64,000 bases of DNA from Mycobacterium sp. IS-3022 (GTDB taxonomy: Bacteria > Actinomycetota > Actinomycetes > Mycobacteriales > Mycobacteriaceae). The DNA lies in contig NZ_LQIN01000048.1 in NCBI RefSeq assembly GCF_001500065.1, positions 124,001 to 188,000 of the forward strand, in the 5' to 3' direction. The stretch's first letter is position 1, and each line of letters starts with the position of its first letter. The position numbers were made by a program, and so were the translations under genes. Below the pieces are notes generated by a model. That model was given only the letters and a program-made list of their open reading frames with translations. It ran no database searches and had not been told where the DNA came from. Below, in pieces: positions 52,232-60,867 of this stretch.

Positions 52232-52608
52232 GGGCGTCTATGAGGTCTCTCGGTGCGAGGGCAGCGCGGGTCGTGATCTACGTGATTCAGCTGTACCGGC
52301 ACACGGTTTCACCGCTGCGGCTGCCGACGTGCCGGTTCACGCCCACGTGCAGTCAGTACGCGGTAGACGCGCTGAGCGAGTTCGGGCTCCTGCGCGGTGG
52401 CTGGCTTGCCACCGTACGGCTGCTGAAATGTGGGCCGTGGCATAGGGGAGGATGGGACCCGATTCCGGAACGCCCGTCACCTGAACGCGAAGGCGACGCG
52501 CACGCATCGTGCGCGTCCGCGGCCGAGTCCTCAGAGGATCGGGTCATCGTCGGCGACGTCAGCGGCGGTACACCAGCATTGCGAGCAGGAAGCGAGACGC
52601 GTGTTTAA
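52228..52608 (+). CDS. yidD: Membrane insertion factor YidD
   Basis: A 126-residue YidD protein, which assists YidC in inserting membrane proteins. The amphipathic N-terminus (VVIYVIQLYRHTVSPLRLP) is followed by the three family motifs CRFTPTCSQYA, LLRGGWLATVRLLKC and GPWHRGGWDPIP. The C-terminal 45 residues are extra and not conserved. Start is a GTG overlapping rnpA; its stop overlaps the yidC start by 8 bases, so rnpA, yidD and yidC are translationally coupled. Confidence 0.93.
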   Translation: MRASMRSLGARAARVVIYVIQLYRHTVSPLRLPTCRFTPTCSQYAVDALSEFGLLRGGWLATVRLLKCGPWHRGGWDPIPERPSPEREGDAHASCASAAESSEDRVIVGDVSGGTPALRAGSETRV

Positions 52609-53704
52609 CTGGTTCAGCCTCGACATCATCTATTACCCGGTGTCGGCGATCATGTGGGTCTGGTACAAGCTGTTCGCCTTCCTGCTGGGGCCGTCGAACT
52701 TCTTCGCCTGGGCGCTGTCGGTGATGTTCCTCGTCTTCACGCTGCGGGCGATCCTGTACAAACCGTTCGTCAAGCAGATCCGCACCACGCGCCAGATGCA
52801 GGAGTTGCAGCCGCAGATCAAGGCGCTGCAGAAGAAGTACGGCAAGGACCGCCAGCGGATGGCGCTGGAAATGCAGAAGCTGCAGAAGGAACACGGGTTC
52901 AACCCGATCCTCGGCTGCTTGCCGATGCTGGCCCAGGTGCCGGTGTTCCTCGGGCTGTTCCACGTGTTGCGGTCGTTCAACCGGACGCAAGGCGGGTTCG
53001 GTCAGATCCAGCTGTCCGTCGAGCAGAACCGCGCCACCGGCAACTACGTCTTCAGCCCCACGGACGTCGCGCACTTCCTCGACGCGCACCTTTTCGGTGC
53101 ACCGTTGGGCGCCACCATGATTCAGACCTCTGGCCTTGACGCGTTCACCGAGTTCAGTCGGGGAGCGGTCATCGCGGTGGGCGTGCCGATCATGATCCTG
53201 GCCGGCATCGCGACGTACTTCAACAGCCGCGCGTCGGTGGCGCGGCAGAGTCCGGAGGCGGCGGCGAATCCGCAGACCGCGATGATGAACAAGCTGGCGC
53301 TGTACGTGTTCCCGCTCGGCGTTGTCGTCGGCGGGCCGTTCCTGCCGCTGGCCATCATCATGTACTGGCTCGCCAACAACATCTGGACGTTCGGCCAGCA
53401 GCACTACGTGTTCGGCAAGATCGAAAAGGAAGAAGAGGCCAAGAAACTCGAGGCGCAGGAGCGGCAGGCCAAGAACGCACCGCCGCCGGGTGCCAAGCCG
53501 AAGCGCACACGCAAGGGTCAGACGCCGGAGCCGGCGTCCAGCGGTGAGACCGAAATCGCCGACACCGTCTCCGAGAACGGGGCCGCCGAGAAGAAGCCGA
53601 CGGGAGCCGGGACGGGCAAGACGGCCTCGGGGGCAGGCAACCGCACGCCGCGTCCGGGCGCGAGTCCACGCCCCGGCGCACGGCCGAAGAAACGTAAACG
53701 TTGA
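52601..53704 (+). CDS. yidC: Membrane protein insertase YidC
   Basis: A 367-residue Oxa1/YidC insertase without the large periplasmic domain of Gram-negatives, as expected in actinobacteria. It has about five membrane helices, including IIYYPVSAIMWVWYKLFAFLL, LGCLPMLAQVPVFLGLFHVL and PLAIIMYWLANNIWTFGQQ, and a long Lys/Pro-rich cytosolic tail that can bind ribosomes. Conserved basic residue: Arg in LRAILYKPFVKQIR. The GTG start (VFNWFSLDIIYYP) has AGGAAG upstream; the longer frame overlaps yidD and is a shadow. Confidence 0.95.
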   Translation: MFNWFSLDIIYYPVSAIMWVWYKLFAFLLGPSNFFAWALSVMFLVFTLRAILYKPFVKQIRTTRQMQELQPQIKALQKKYGKDRQRMALEMQKLQKEHGFNPILGCLPMLAQVPVFLGLFHVLRSFNRTQGGFGQIQLSVEQNRATGNYVFSPTDVAHFLDAHLFGAPLGATMIQTSGLDAFTEFSRGAVIAVGVPIMILAGIATYFNSRASVARQSPEAAANPQTAMMNKLALYVFPLGVVVGGPFLPLAIIMYWLANNIWTFGQQHYVFGKIEKEEEAKKLEAQERQAKNAPPPGAKPKRTRKGQTPEPASSGETEIADTVSENGAAEKKPTGAGTGKTASGAGNRTPRPGASPRPGARPKKRKR

Positions 53705-53738
53705 CCGGGCACACCGGTGGGGATGAGGAGATACCGAG

Positions 53739-54284
53739 ATGACAGACGCCGATACGACTGAGCGCGACGACCTGACCGACGAGGAGAACGGGTCCGCGGC
53801 GCCAGTCGCCGAGGATGACCTCGAGGAGAGGTTGGTCGCGGAGGGCGAGATCGCCGGCGACTACCTCGAGGAGTTGTTGGACCTGCTCGACTTCGACGGC
53901 GACATCGACCTCGACGTCGAAGGCGACCGCGCGGTCGTCAGCATCGACGGCGGTGGCGACCTGAACAAGTTGGTGGGCCGCAAGGGCGAGGTGCTCGACG
54001 CGTTGCAGGAGTTGACGCGGCTGGCCGTGCACCAGAAGACCGGGGAGCGCAGCCGCCTGATGCTCGACATCGCGCGGTGGCGCCGGCGGCGCCGCGACGA
54101 GTTGGCGGCGCTCGGTGAGAAGGTCGCGCGGCGGGTGCTCGAGACCGGCGAGCGCGAGGAGCTCGCCCCGATGACGCCGTTCGAGCGCAAGATCGTGCAC
54201 GACGCGGTGGCCGCGGTCGACGGAGTGCACAGCGAGAGCGAGGGCGTGGAGCCGTCGCGGCGCGTCGTCGTGCTCGCCGACTGA
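53739..54284 (+). CDS. jag: RNA-binding protein Jag/KhpB
   Basis: A 181-residue protein: an acidic, unstructured N-terminus, a KH domain (about 60-120, DDLNKLVGRKGEVLDALQEL-type pattern with VGRKGEVLDALQ) and a C-terminal R3H domain with MTPFERKIVHDAVAAVDGVHSESEG. The Jag_N domain of Firmicutes is absent. KhpB proteins bind RNA with KhpA and affect cell shape and division. It follows yidC after 34 bases. Confidence 0.93.
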   Translation: MTDADTTERDDLTDEENGSAAPVAEDDLEERLVAEGEIAGDYLEELLDLLDFDGDIDLDVEGDRAVVSIDGGGDLNKLVGRKGEVLDALQELTRLAVHQKTGERSRLMLDIARWRRRRRDELAALGEKVARRVLETGEREELAPMTPFERKIVHDAVAAVDGVHSESEGVEPSRRVVVLAD

Positions 54285-54342
54285 CCCGAGTTACACGCGT
54301 GTAGTTCATAGAGGCCGTCCGCGCGACGCGACGATCCGGAGG

Positions 54343-55032
54343 ATGTTTCACGTGAAACACGGCGAGGTGTCGGCCCCCCCGGATGCGGCCGCCACCTTGT
54401 TCCGGGAGAGATTGCCGCGCGCTCGGCTCTACGCCGAGATCTTGGCGGGCGCCGGTGTCGAGCGCGGCCTGATCGGACCCCGGGAAGTGGACCGGTTGTG
54501 GGATCGACACATCCTCAACAGCGCCGCGGTGTCCGAGCTCATCGACGCCGACTGCCGGGTTGCCGACATCGGTAGTGGCGCGGGCCTGCCCGGGATACCG
54601 TTGGCGATGGCTCGGCCGGATGTGCACGTGACGCTCATCGAACCGCTCCTTCGCCGCAGCGATTTTCTGCGCGAGGTGGTCGAGGAGCTCGGGGTCGAGG
54701 TGACGGTGGTGCGCGGCCGGGCGGAGGAGCCGGCGGTGAGGAAACAGGTGGGGGAGACGGATGTGGTGGTGTCCAGGGCGGTGGCCTCTCTGGACAAGTT
54801 GACTCGATGGAGCATGCCGCTGCTGCACATCGACGGCCACATGCTCGCGATGAAGGGCGAGCGTGCCGAAGAGGAGATCCGCGACCACCGGCGTGTGATG
54901 GCGTCGCTCGGGGCGGCCGATGTAAGGGTAATGAGGTGTGGCGCGAACTACTTGGATCCACCCGCGACCGTCGTCGTGGCACGGCGGGAGAAGGCGGTAG
55001 CGCACCGAGCAACGGGCAGGAGACGGGGTTGA
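54343..55032 (+). CDS. rsmG: 16S rRNA methyltransferase RsmG (GidB)
   Basis: A 229-residue SAM-dependent enzyme that methylates G527 (E. coli numbering) of 16S rRNA; loss gives low-level streptomycin resistance. The SAM motif is VADIGSGAGLPGIPLA, followed by VTLIEPLLRRSDFL; LWDRHILNS is the family block before it. The first codons (MFHVKH) coincide with a perfect parS site, and a later start would be needed only if this part is not translated; no other start with a better ribosome-binding site was seen. It is followed by, and overlaps, parA. Confidence 0.93.
   Translation: MFHVKHGEVSAPPDAAATLFRERLPRARLYAEILAGAGVERGLIGPREVDRLWDRHILNSAAVSELIDADCRVADIGSGAGLPGIPLAMARPDVHVTLIEPLLRRSDFLREVVEELGVEVTVVRGRAEEPAVRKQVGETDVVVSRAVASLDKLTRWSMPLLHIDGHMLAMKGERAEEEIRDHRRVMASLGAADVRVMRCGANYLDPPATVVVARREKAVAHRATGRRRG
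54344..54359. other. parS: parS site 1 (perfect, in the rsmG start)
   Basis: TGTTTCACGTGAAACA, the exact 16-bp bacterial parS consensus, starting one base after the A of the rsmG ATG. It is a ParB loading site next to the parAB genes and about 5 kb from oriC. Confidence 0.97.
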
Positions 55033-56072
55033 GTTCGCCGCAGAACGGATCCGCGATCGGCGCCGGCGCGCAGCCGCGCCGCGATGTTTCACGTGAAACG
55101 GCCTCAGCCCATGTTTCACGTGAAACCACGCCGACGGACGTTTCACGTGAAACCTGGACGGACAAGGCCGCGCCCGACAGCGGGTGGGATCCGACGGCCG
55201 GCGTCGACACCCCGATCGGGGCGGAGGCCGAACGGGCGGTTCGCCTGCTGCACGCGGCGGCCAAGGGAAACCTCCCGCGGCCCGACCGCCAACGTGTTTT
55301 CACGATCGCCAATCAGAAGGGCGGCGTCGGTAAGACCACGACGGCCGTCAACGTCGCGGCGGCGCTGGCCCTGCAGGGGCTGCAGACGCTCGTCATCGAC
55401 CTCGACCCGCAGGGCAACGCGAGCACCGCGCTCGGCATCGAGCATCGCCCGGGGACGCCGTCCTCGTACGAGGTGCTGATCGGGGAGATCCCGTTGCGCG
55501 ACGCCTTGCAACGCAGCCCGCACAGCGAGCGCCTCTACTGCGTTCCCGCAACCATCGACCTGGCCGGCGCCGAGATCGAGTTGGTCAGCATGGTGGCCCG
55601 GGAGGGCCGGTTACGTTCCGCGTTGGCTGCACTCGACGATTACAACTTCGACTACGTGTTCATCGACTGCCCGCCGTCGTTGGGCCTGCTGACGATCAAC
55701 GCGTTCGTCGCGGCGCCCGAGGTGCTGATCCCGATCCAGTGCGAGTACTACGCCCTCGAAGGGGTGGGCCAGCTGATGCGCACGATCGAAATGGTCAAGG
55801 CGCACCTCAATCCGCAACTCGACGTGACGACGGTGATCCTGACGATGTACGACGGGCGCACTAAGCTCGCCGACCAGGTGGCCTCCGACGTGCGGACGCA
55901 CTTCGGCGACAAGGTGCTGCGGACCGTCATCCCGCGCAGCGTCAAGGTGTCCGAGGCCCCCGGTTACGGGATGACGATCCTCGACTACGACCCCGGCTCC
56001 CGGGGGGCGATGAGCTATCTCGACGCCAGCCGGGAGATCGCCGACCGCGGCCGGAACCGTAACCACCGATGA
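55029..56072 (+). CDS. parA: Chromosome partitioning ATPase ParA
   Basis: A 347-residue ParA (Soj) that moves ParB-parS complexes to the pole. The Walker-type ATPase starts near residue 95 with IANQKGGVGKTTTAVNVAAAL, then VIDLDPQGNASTALG and VFIDCPPSLGLLTINA. The N-terminal arm contains DVSRET, HVSRET and DVSRET, encoded by three parS sites. The proposed start is a TTG overlapping the rsmG stop (TTGA) with GGAG upstream; no ATG precedes the conserved domain in a better place, but this choice is not certain. The longer frame overlaps rsmG. Confidence 0.93.
   Translation: MSSPQNGSAIGAGAQPRRDVSRETASAHVSRETTPTDVSRETWTDKAAPDSGWDPTAGVDTPIGAEAERAVRLLHAAAKGNLPRPDRQRVFTIANQKGGVGKTTTAVNVAAALALQGLQTLVIDLDPQGNASTALGIEHRPGTPSSYEVLIGEIPLRDALQRSPHSERLYCVPATIDLAGAEIELVSMVAREGRLRSALAALDDYNFDYVFIDCPPSLGLLTINAFVAAPEVLIPIQCEYYALEGVGQLMRTIEMVKAHLNPQLDVTTVILTMYDGRTKLADQVASDVRTHFGDKVLRTVIPRSVKVSEAPGYGMTILDYDPGSRGAMSYLDASREIADRGRNRNHR
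55085..55154. other. parS: Cluster of three parS sites inside parA
   Basis: 55085-55100 (TGTTTCACGTGAAACG), 55112-55127 (TGTTTCACGTGAAACC) and 55139-55154 (CGTTTCACGTGAAACC). Each keeps the palindrome core GTTTCACGTGAAAC; only outer bases vary. Centre-to-centre spacing is 27 bases, exactly nine codons, so all are read in the same phase as xVSRET. Confidence 0.95.
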
Positions 56073-56094
56073 GCGCGCGACAACAGGAGAGGCC

Positions 56095-57090
56095 ATGACC
56101 CAACCGACACGCAAGCGCAGCGGCCTCGGCCGCGGACTGGCTTCGCTGATTCCGACCGGACCCGCCGACGGGGAGCAGTCCGAGCTCGGGCCACGGATGG
56201 GCGACGCGGCCGCCGATGTGGTGATCGGGGGACCGTCGAACGGCAACACGGCCAACACGGCCAACGACGTCGGCGCCGTGTACCGCGAGATCGACCCGTC
56301 GTCGATCGAGCCGAACCCGCGGCAGCCCCGCCAGGTCTTCGACGAGGAGGCGCTCGGCGAGCTGGTGCACTCGATCCGCGAGTTCGGTCTCATGCAGCCG
56401 ATCGTGGTGCGGGCGCTGCCTGGCGGTACGCCGGGTCCGATCCGCTACCAACTCGTCATGGGGGAGCGGCGATGGCGCGCCGCCCAGCAGGCCGGCCTGA
56501 CCGCCATCCCGGCGATCGTGCGGGAGACCTCCGACGACGGCATGCTCCGCGACGCGTTGTTGGAGAACATCCACCGCGTCCAGTTGAACCCGTTGGAAGA
56601 GGCGGCCGCATATCAGCAGCTGCTCGACGAATTCGGGGTGACCCACGACGAACTCGCGTCCCGCATCGGCCGGTCGCGCCCGTTGATCACCAACATGATC
56701 CGGCTGCTGCGGTTGCCGATCGCGGTGCAACGGCGGGTGGCCGCCGGTGTGCTGTCGGCCGGCCACGCGCGCGCCCTGTTGGCGCTCGAGGGGGGACCCG
56801 AGCAGCAGGAGGAGTTGGCCGCACGCATCGTCGCCGAAGGGCTGTCCGTGCGCGCGACGGAGGAAGCGGTCACACTGGCGAACCGGGCCGGCCCGCCGGC
56901 CCCGTCGTCGCCGAAGCGTAAGCCGATCAGCATGCCGGGACTGCAAGACGTTGCTGAACGGCTGTCGACGGCGTTCGACACCCGGGTCACCGTCAGCCTC
57001 GGCAAACGAAAAGGCAAGATCGTGGTGGAGTTCGGCTCGGTCGACGATCTGCAGCGCATAGTCGAACTGATGAGCGCGTCCGACCGCTGA
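56095..57090 (+). CDS. parB: Chromosome partitioning protein ParB
   Basis: A 331-residue CTP-dependent DNA clamp (Spo0J type). The N-terminal arm has KRSGLGRGLASLIP, the CTPase domain IEPNPRQPRQVFDEEALGELV, with RYQLVMGERRWRAAQ and ENIHRVQLNPLEEA; the HTH reads TREELAS-like (THDELASRIGRSRPLITNMIRLLRL), and the C-terminal dimer domain ends VDDLQRIVELM. It binds the parS sites just upstream. The ATG lies 22 bases after parA. Confidence 0.96.
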   Translation: MTQPTRKRSGLGRGLASLIPTGPADGEQSELGPRMGDAAADVVIGGPSNGNTANTANDVGAVYREIDPSSIEPNPRQPRQVFDEEALGELVHSIREFGLMQPIVVRALPGGTPGPIRYQLVMGERRWRAAQQAGLTAIPAIVRETSDDGMLRDALLENIHRVQLNPLEEAAAYQQLLDEFGVTHDELASRIGRSRPLITNMIRLLRLPIAVQRRVAAGVLSAGHARALLALEGGPEQQEELAARIVAEGLSVRATEEAVTLANRAGPPAPSSPKRKPISMPGLQDVAERLSTAFDTRVTVSLGKRKGKIVVEFGSVDDLQRIVELMSASDR

Positions 57091-57298
57091 CCCAGGACAC
57101 CGGGTAATTACGTCACTGTGACACAACCCCCGTGTTCGTCGCCGTCGGCACCTCCGTTCGAAGGAAACCAATTGTGAGACAATACGTTTCGCACCCGCAC
57201 TCGATAGCCGTGCCGAATCGAGGGCCGACCCCGCCGCACCCTTCTATCCTGGAGTGGCAGCTGTGCATCTTCGCACCGTGTAGGACCCGGGGAGTTTA

Positions 57299-58072
57299 GT
57301 GTCGGCACGCGTCACGCCTCTACGGCTCGAAGCGTTCGAGCAGTTGCCGAAGCATGCCCGCAGGTGCGTGTACTGGGAGGTCGATCCGCTGACCCTCGGC
57401 CGTGATGCGGCGGGCGCCGCCGTCCCCGGGGTCGACGACCACCTGTCCGACCCCGAGTTCGAGAAGGAAGCCTGGCTCTCGATGGTCATGCTCGAGTGGG
57501 GGTCCTGCGGACAGGTCGCAGTGCAGTGCGGCGACGAGCAGACCGACGACGGGCCTGCGCCGTTGAGCGGGAACGAGGCCTGTCTGGGCTACGCGTTCTA
57601 CGCCCCGCCGAACGCCGTGCCGCGTGCACGCCGGTTCCCAACCGCCCCGGTGAGCGCCGACGCCGTGTTGCTCACCTCGCTGGGCATCGAGTCCGGTGAG
57701 GATGCCGACGGCGTATCGCGCATGCTGATCTCCGCCGTGGTCGGCGACCTGGTGCGCCGGGGAGCGCGGGCGCTCGAAGCGTTCGCCCACACGGCCGAGG
57801 TCAGTGAACTCCTCGATCCGGGGGCGGTCACACCGTCGTTGCGACCCGTCGTCGAGGTGCTCGGGGACTGCTCGGTCGAGCAGTGCGTCCTCGACGCCGA
57901 CCTGCTGCTGGACGCGGGCTTCGTCGTGGTCGCCCGACACCGCTACTTTCCCCGGCTGCGTCTGGAGTTGGAACAGGGGCTGGGCTGGAAGGCCGACGTC
58001 GAGGCGGCGTTGGAGCGGTTGTTCGAGTTCGCGCAGCTGCCCGTCGGAGCGGGTGTGAGCCCGTCGCGATGA
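57299..58072 (+). CDS. GNAT-like conserved protein (Rv3916c-type)
   Basis: A 257-residue cytosolic protein conserved beside parB in mycobacteria. It begins VSARVTPLRLEAFEQLPKHARRCVYWEVDP and shows a GNAT-like arrangement: ACLGYAFYAPPNAVPRARRFP, then ADAVLLTSLGIE where a GNAT would bind acetyl-CoA. No catalytic residue can be assigned, and a strict GNAT A-motif is missing, so activity is uncertain. The start is GTG after GGGGAG. It converges on cwlM with ten bases between the genes. Confidence 0.75.
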   Translation: MSARVTPLRLEAFEQLPKHARRCVYWEVDPLTLGRDAAGAAVPGVDDHLSDPEFEKEAWLSMVMLEWGSCGQVAVQCGDEQTDDGPAPLSGNEACLGYAFYAPPNAVPRARRFPTAPVSADAVLLTSLGIESGEDADGVSRMLISAVVGDLVRRGARALEAFAHTAEVSELLDPGAVTPSLRPVVEVLGDCSVEQCVLDADLLLDAGFVVVARHRYFPRLRLELEQGLGWKADVEAALERLFEFAQLPVGAGVSPSR

Positions 58073-58082
58073 CGGGTCGCGG

Positions 58083-59279
58083 TCAGGAGGGGCTGACGCG
58101 GCCGGCCTGCTCGACCGACAGTTCGTGCGCCAGCAGTTCGGCGAAGGTGAAAGTGCCTGTGGGACGGTCGTTTTTGCCGAGCAGATAGAGCCTTTTGACC
58201 GCGGCGAGTATTCCCTCGGCGATCGAGTCGCGGGTCTGCGTCGACACCAGGATGGCCCGGTCCCGCGGATTGGTGATGTAACCGACATCGACCTGCACGG
58301 TGGGCATGCGGGTCAGCCGCAGCAGGTCCCACGTCCTGCCGTGGGTGCGGCAATCACGTAACCCGCTGCGCGCCACCACTTCTCGTTGGATGAAGTCGGC
58401 CAGGTTGCGGCCGATCGTCGACACCGAGCCGTGTGAGTTGCCGAAGTGGAACGACGCGACGCCGTTGGCGGCGGGGCTGGGCTGGGTCGCGCAGCGCAGG
58501 CTGATCATCAGGTCGGCGCCGACGGCGTTGGCGGTCGCGGCCCGTTCGGCGTCCGACGGCGCGCGATTGGCCGGCCGCGACAGGAAGGTCTCCATGCCGA
58601 TCGCCGTCATCCGGCCTTCGAGCCGACTGGCCAAGTCCCACAGGATGTCTGACTCGCTGATCGGCCCGCCGGGGCTCTGCATGATCTGCCCGTGGTCATC
58701 GCCACCGCGGCCCGGGTCGATGATGATGCGCTTGCCCGACAGCCGGGGACCGGAGCTGCGGACCAACTCCTCCTCGCGAATCGCGTGCGGGGATCCACCG
58801 GTGACGCGGGACCCGAGAAAGTACAAGGAGCGCAACGTTTCCGGGCCACAGATGCCGTCGGGGTACAGCCCGTACTCGCGCTGGTACGACATCAACGCGT
58901 TGTGCGTGGCGAGGCCGAAGTGCCCGTCGACCAGGCCGGTGTAGAAGCCGAGGTCCTGCAACCGGGCCTGCAGCGTCGCGACGTCGTCGCCGAACATCGG
59001 GGCGCCGAACTGGTGGCTGAGAGTGCGCGCGCCCAGGCGGTACGACGCCTCTTTCAGCGCACGGTAAGTCGCCTCGCCGACGATCCCGTCCACCAGAAGC
59101 CCGCGATGCTGCTGAAAGGCCCGCACCGCATGGTCGAGTTCTTCGTCGAACAGGTCCAGCGCGACGTGTCTGCCGGTGGTGATCTCCTCGTCGGCGTTGT
59201 CGAGCATGCCCAACGCCGTCAGTGCAGCCCTGATCTCGGTGACCGCGGCCCCGCGGTCACCGCGACGCAGACTGGACAT
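58083..59279 (-). CDS. cwlM: Peptidoglycan regulator CwlM (amidase-like)
   Basis: A 398-residue protein: two peptidoglycan-binding domains (about 1-75 and 95-165) and an amidase_3 fold (about 195-390). Zinc ligands of the amidase family are altered: the DPGHGG motif reads DPGRGG (His to Arg), the SxHxN-type motif reads SLRCAT (His to Arg), and the late Glu motif reads VDVGYIT (Asp). This fits the role known from mycobacteria, where phosphorylated CwlM activates MurA and does not cut peptidoglycan. The ATG chosen gives MSSLRRGDRG; a start 16 codons earlier is possible. Confidence 0.93.
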   Translation of the reverse strand: MSSLRRGDRGAAVTEIRAALTALGMLDNADEEITTGRHVALDLFDEELDHAVRAFQQHRGLLVDGIVGEATYRALKEASYRLGARTLSHQFGAPMFGDDVATLQARLQDLGFYTGLVDGHFGLATHNALMSYQREYGLYPDGICGPETLRSLYFLGSRVTGGSPHAIREEELVRSSGPRLSGKRIIIDPGRGGDDHGQIMQSPGGPISESDILWDLASRLEGRMTAIGMETFLSRPANRAPSDAERAATANAVGADLMISLRCATQPSPAANGVASFHFGNSHGSVSTIGRNLADFIQREVVARSGLRDCRTHGRTWDLLRLTRMPTVQVDVGYITNPRDRAILVSTQTRDSIAEGILAAVKRLYLLGKNDRPTGTFTFAELLAHELSVEQAGRVSPS

Positions 59280-59434
59280 ATGCGGCCTTTCGGTCACGGT
59301 TGTCAGCTGCGCGAGGGCGCTGACCAAGTTGACGGGCTAGGCACGATTGTCGCAGACACCCCGCGGATTCAAGAAAACCCCAGGCCGGTGTCCGCGCGGC
59401 GGGTTGCGGGTGCAGACCCCCGGTCAGAAGAGGG

Positions 59435-59770
59435 CTAGACGATGTCGCTGAGCTCGCGCAGCAGCGCAGCCTTGCCTTTTGCGCCGACGATCCGCTTGAC
59501 CGGTGCACCGTCCTTGAACACGATCAGCGTCGGGATCGACACCACCTGGAAATCGCGCGCGGTGGCCGGATTCGCGTCGACATCGAGCTTGGCGACCGTC
59601 AACGCGCCGGCCTTCTCGGCGGCGATCTCCTCGAGCACCGGGGCGATCATCTTGCAGGGGCCGCACCACGTCGCCCAGAAGTCAACCAGCACTGGGGTAC
59701 TGCTGGACAGCACGTCCTGGGAGAACGAGTCGTCGGTCACGGCTACGGTCGACGCAACGCTGTCGGTCAT
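59435..59770 (-). CDS. trxA: Thioredoxin
   Basis: A 111-residue thioredoxin with the redox motif WCGPCK in VLVDFWATWCGPCKMIAPVL and the cis-proline segment VVSIPTLIVFKDG. It is reduced by the TrxB encoded ten bases upstream. Start is ATG with AGGAG; the open frame continues upstream into trxB and is not used. Confidence 0.97.
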   Translation of the reverse strand: MTDSVASTVAVTDDSFSQDVLSSSTPVLVDFWATWCGPCKMIAPVLEEIAAEKAGALTVAKLDVDANPATARDFQVVSIPTLIVFKDGAPVKRIVGAKGKAALLRELSDIV

Positions 59771-59780
59771 CGTGGTGCTC

Positions 59781-60755
59781 CTATCGAACGGGGGTTTCGG
59801 TGGTTTCATCGCTTGGGCCAGAACCGGTTTCGGTGAGCCAGCGTTCGGCGTCGATGGAGGCCGAGCAGCCGGTGCCCGCGGCGGTGACGGCTTGGCGGTA
59901 GGTGCGGTCGACGAGATCGCCTGCGGCGAAGACACCTTCGACCGATGTGCTGGTCGATCCCCGCTGCGTCAGGACATAACCGTCCTCGTCGAGGTCGATC
60001 TGGCCACGCACCAGATCGGACCGCGGGTCGTGGCCGATCGCGACGAACACACCGGTGACTGCCAGCTTGGACTCCTCACCGGTGACGGTGTTGCGCAACC
60101 GAACTCCGCTGACTTTCGGGCTGCCCTCGATCTCGAGGACCTCGGTGTTGGTGACGAACGTGATCTTCTCGTTCGCGCGGGCGCGGTCCAGCATGATGCG
60201 CGAGGCACGGAACTCGTCGCGGCGGTGCACCAGCGTGACGCTGCGGGCGAACTTCGTCAGGAAGATCGCCTCCTCCATCGCGGAGTCGCCGCCGCCGACC
60301 ACGATGATGTCCTCTTCGCGGAAGAAGAACCCGTCGCAGGTCGCGCACGTGCTCACGCCCATTCCGAGCAGCGCCTCTTCACCGGGCACGCCGAGGTGAC
60401 GGGCCGCCGCGCCCATCGCGAGGATCACCGCGCGGGCCTGATACGTGTCGTCGCCGACGCTGACCGTCTTGACCGGGCCCTCGAGGGAGACGGCGTCGAC
60501 ATCCTCCATCCGCAGGTCCGCACCGAAGCGCAGCGCCTGTTCGCGCATCTCGTCCATCAACTCCGGACCGGTGATGCCGTTGCGGAAACCGGGGTAGTTC
60601 TCCACTTCGGTGGTCGTCATCAGCGCGCCGCCGAACTGAACGCCTTCGAACACCAGCGGCTTCAGTTGCGCGCGGGCTGCGTAGATCGCGGCGGTGTAGC
60701 CGGCCGGGCCGGATCCGATGATGATCAGATCATGAACCGTGGGTGTGGTGGTCAT
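59781..60755 (-). CDS. trxB: Thioredoxin reductase
   Basis: A 324-residue FAD/NADPH enzyme. The FAD-binding motif is IIGSGPAGYTAAIYAARA, the redox dithiol is CATC (in STCATCDGFFFR), the NADPH motif is VVGGGDSAMEEA, and the C-terminal FAD block is GVFAAGDLVDRTYRQAVTAAG. The ATG at MTTTPTVHD is preferred over an upstream in-frame start because it matches the family N-terminus. It forms the trxB-trxA operon with trxA. Confidence 0.97.
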   Translation of the reverse strand: MTTTPTVHDLIIIGSGPAGYTAAIYAARAQLKPLVFEGVQFGGALMTTTEVENYPGFRNGITGPELMDEMREQALRFGADLRMEDVDAVSLEGPVKTVSVGDDTYQARAVILAMGAAARHLGVPGEEALLGMGVSTCATCDGFFFREEDIIVVGGGDSAMEEAIFLTKFARSVTLVHRRDEFRASRIMLDRARANEKITFVTNTEVLEIEGSPKVSGVRLRNTVTGEESKLAVTGVFVAIGHDPRSDLVRGQIDLDEDGYVLTQRGSTSTSVEGVFAAGDLVDRTYRQAVTAAGTGCSASIDAERWLTETGSGPSDETTETPVR

Positions 60756-60867
60756 GAGCGCCTTTCTGCCGTCCCCTAGCTTCGCTGTGGGCCCCGTCGG
60801 CACCGGTACCAACACCAGCGTAGGCGGTGGTGTTCCCGGACTTCGGAGAGCAACGTCGGTGCACAGC

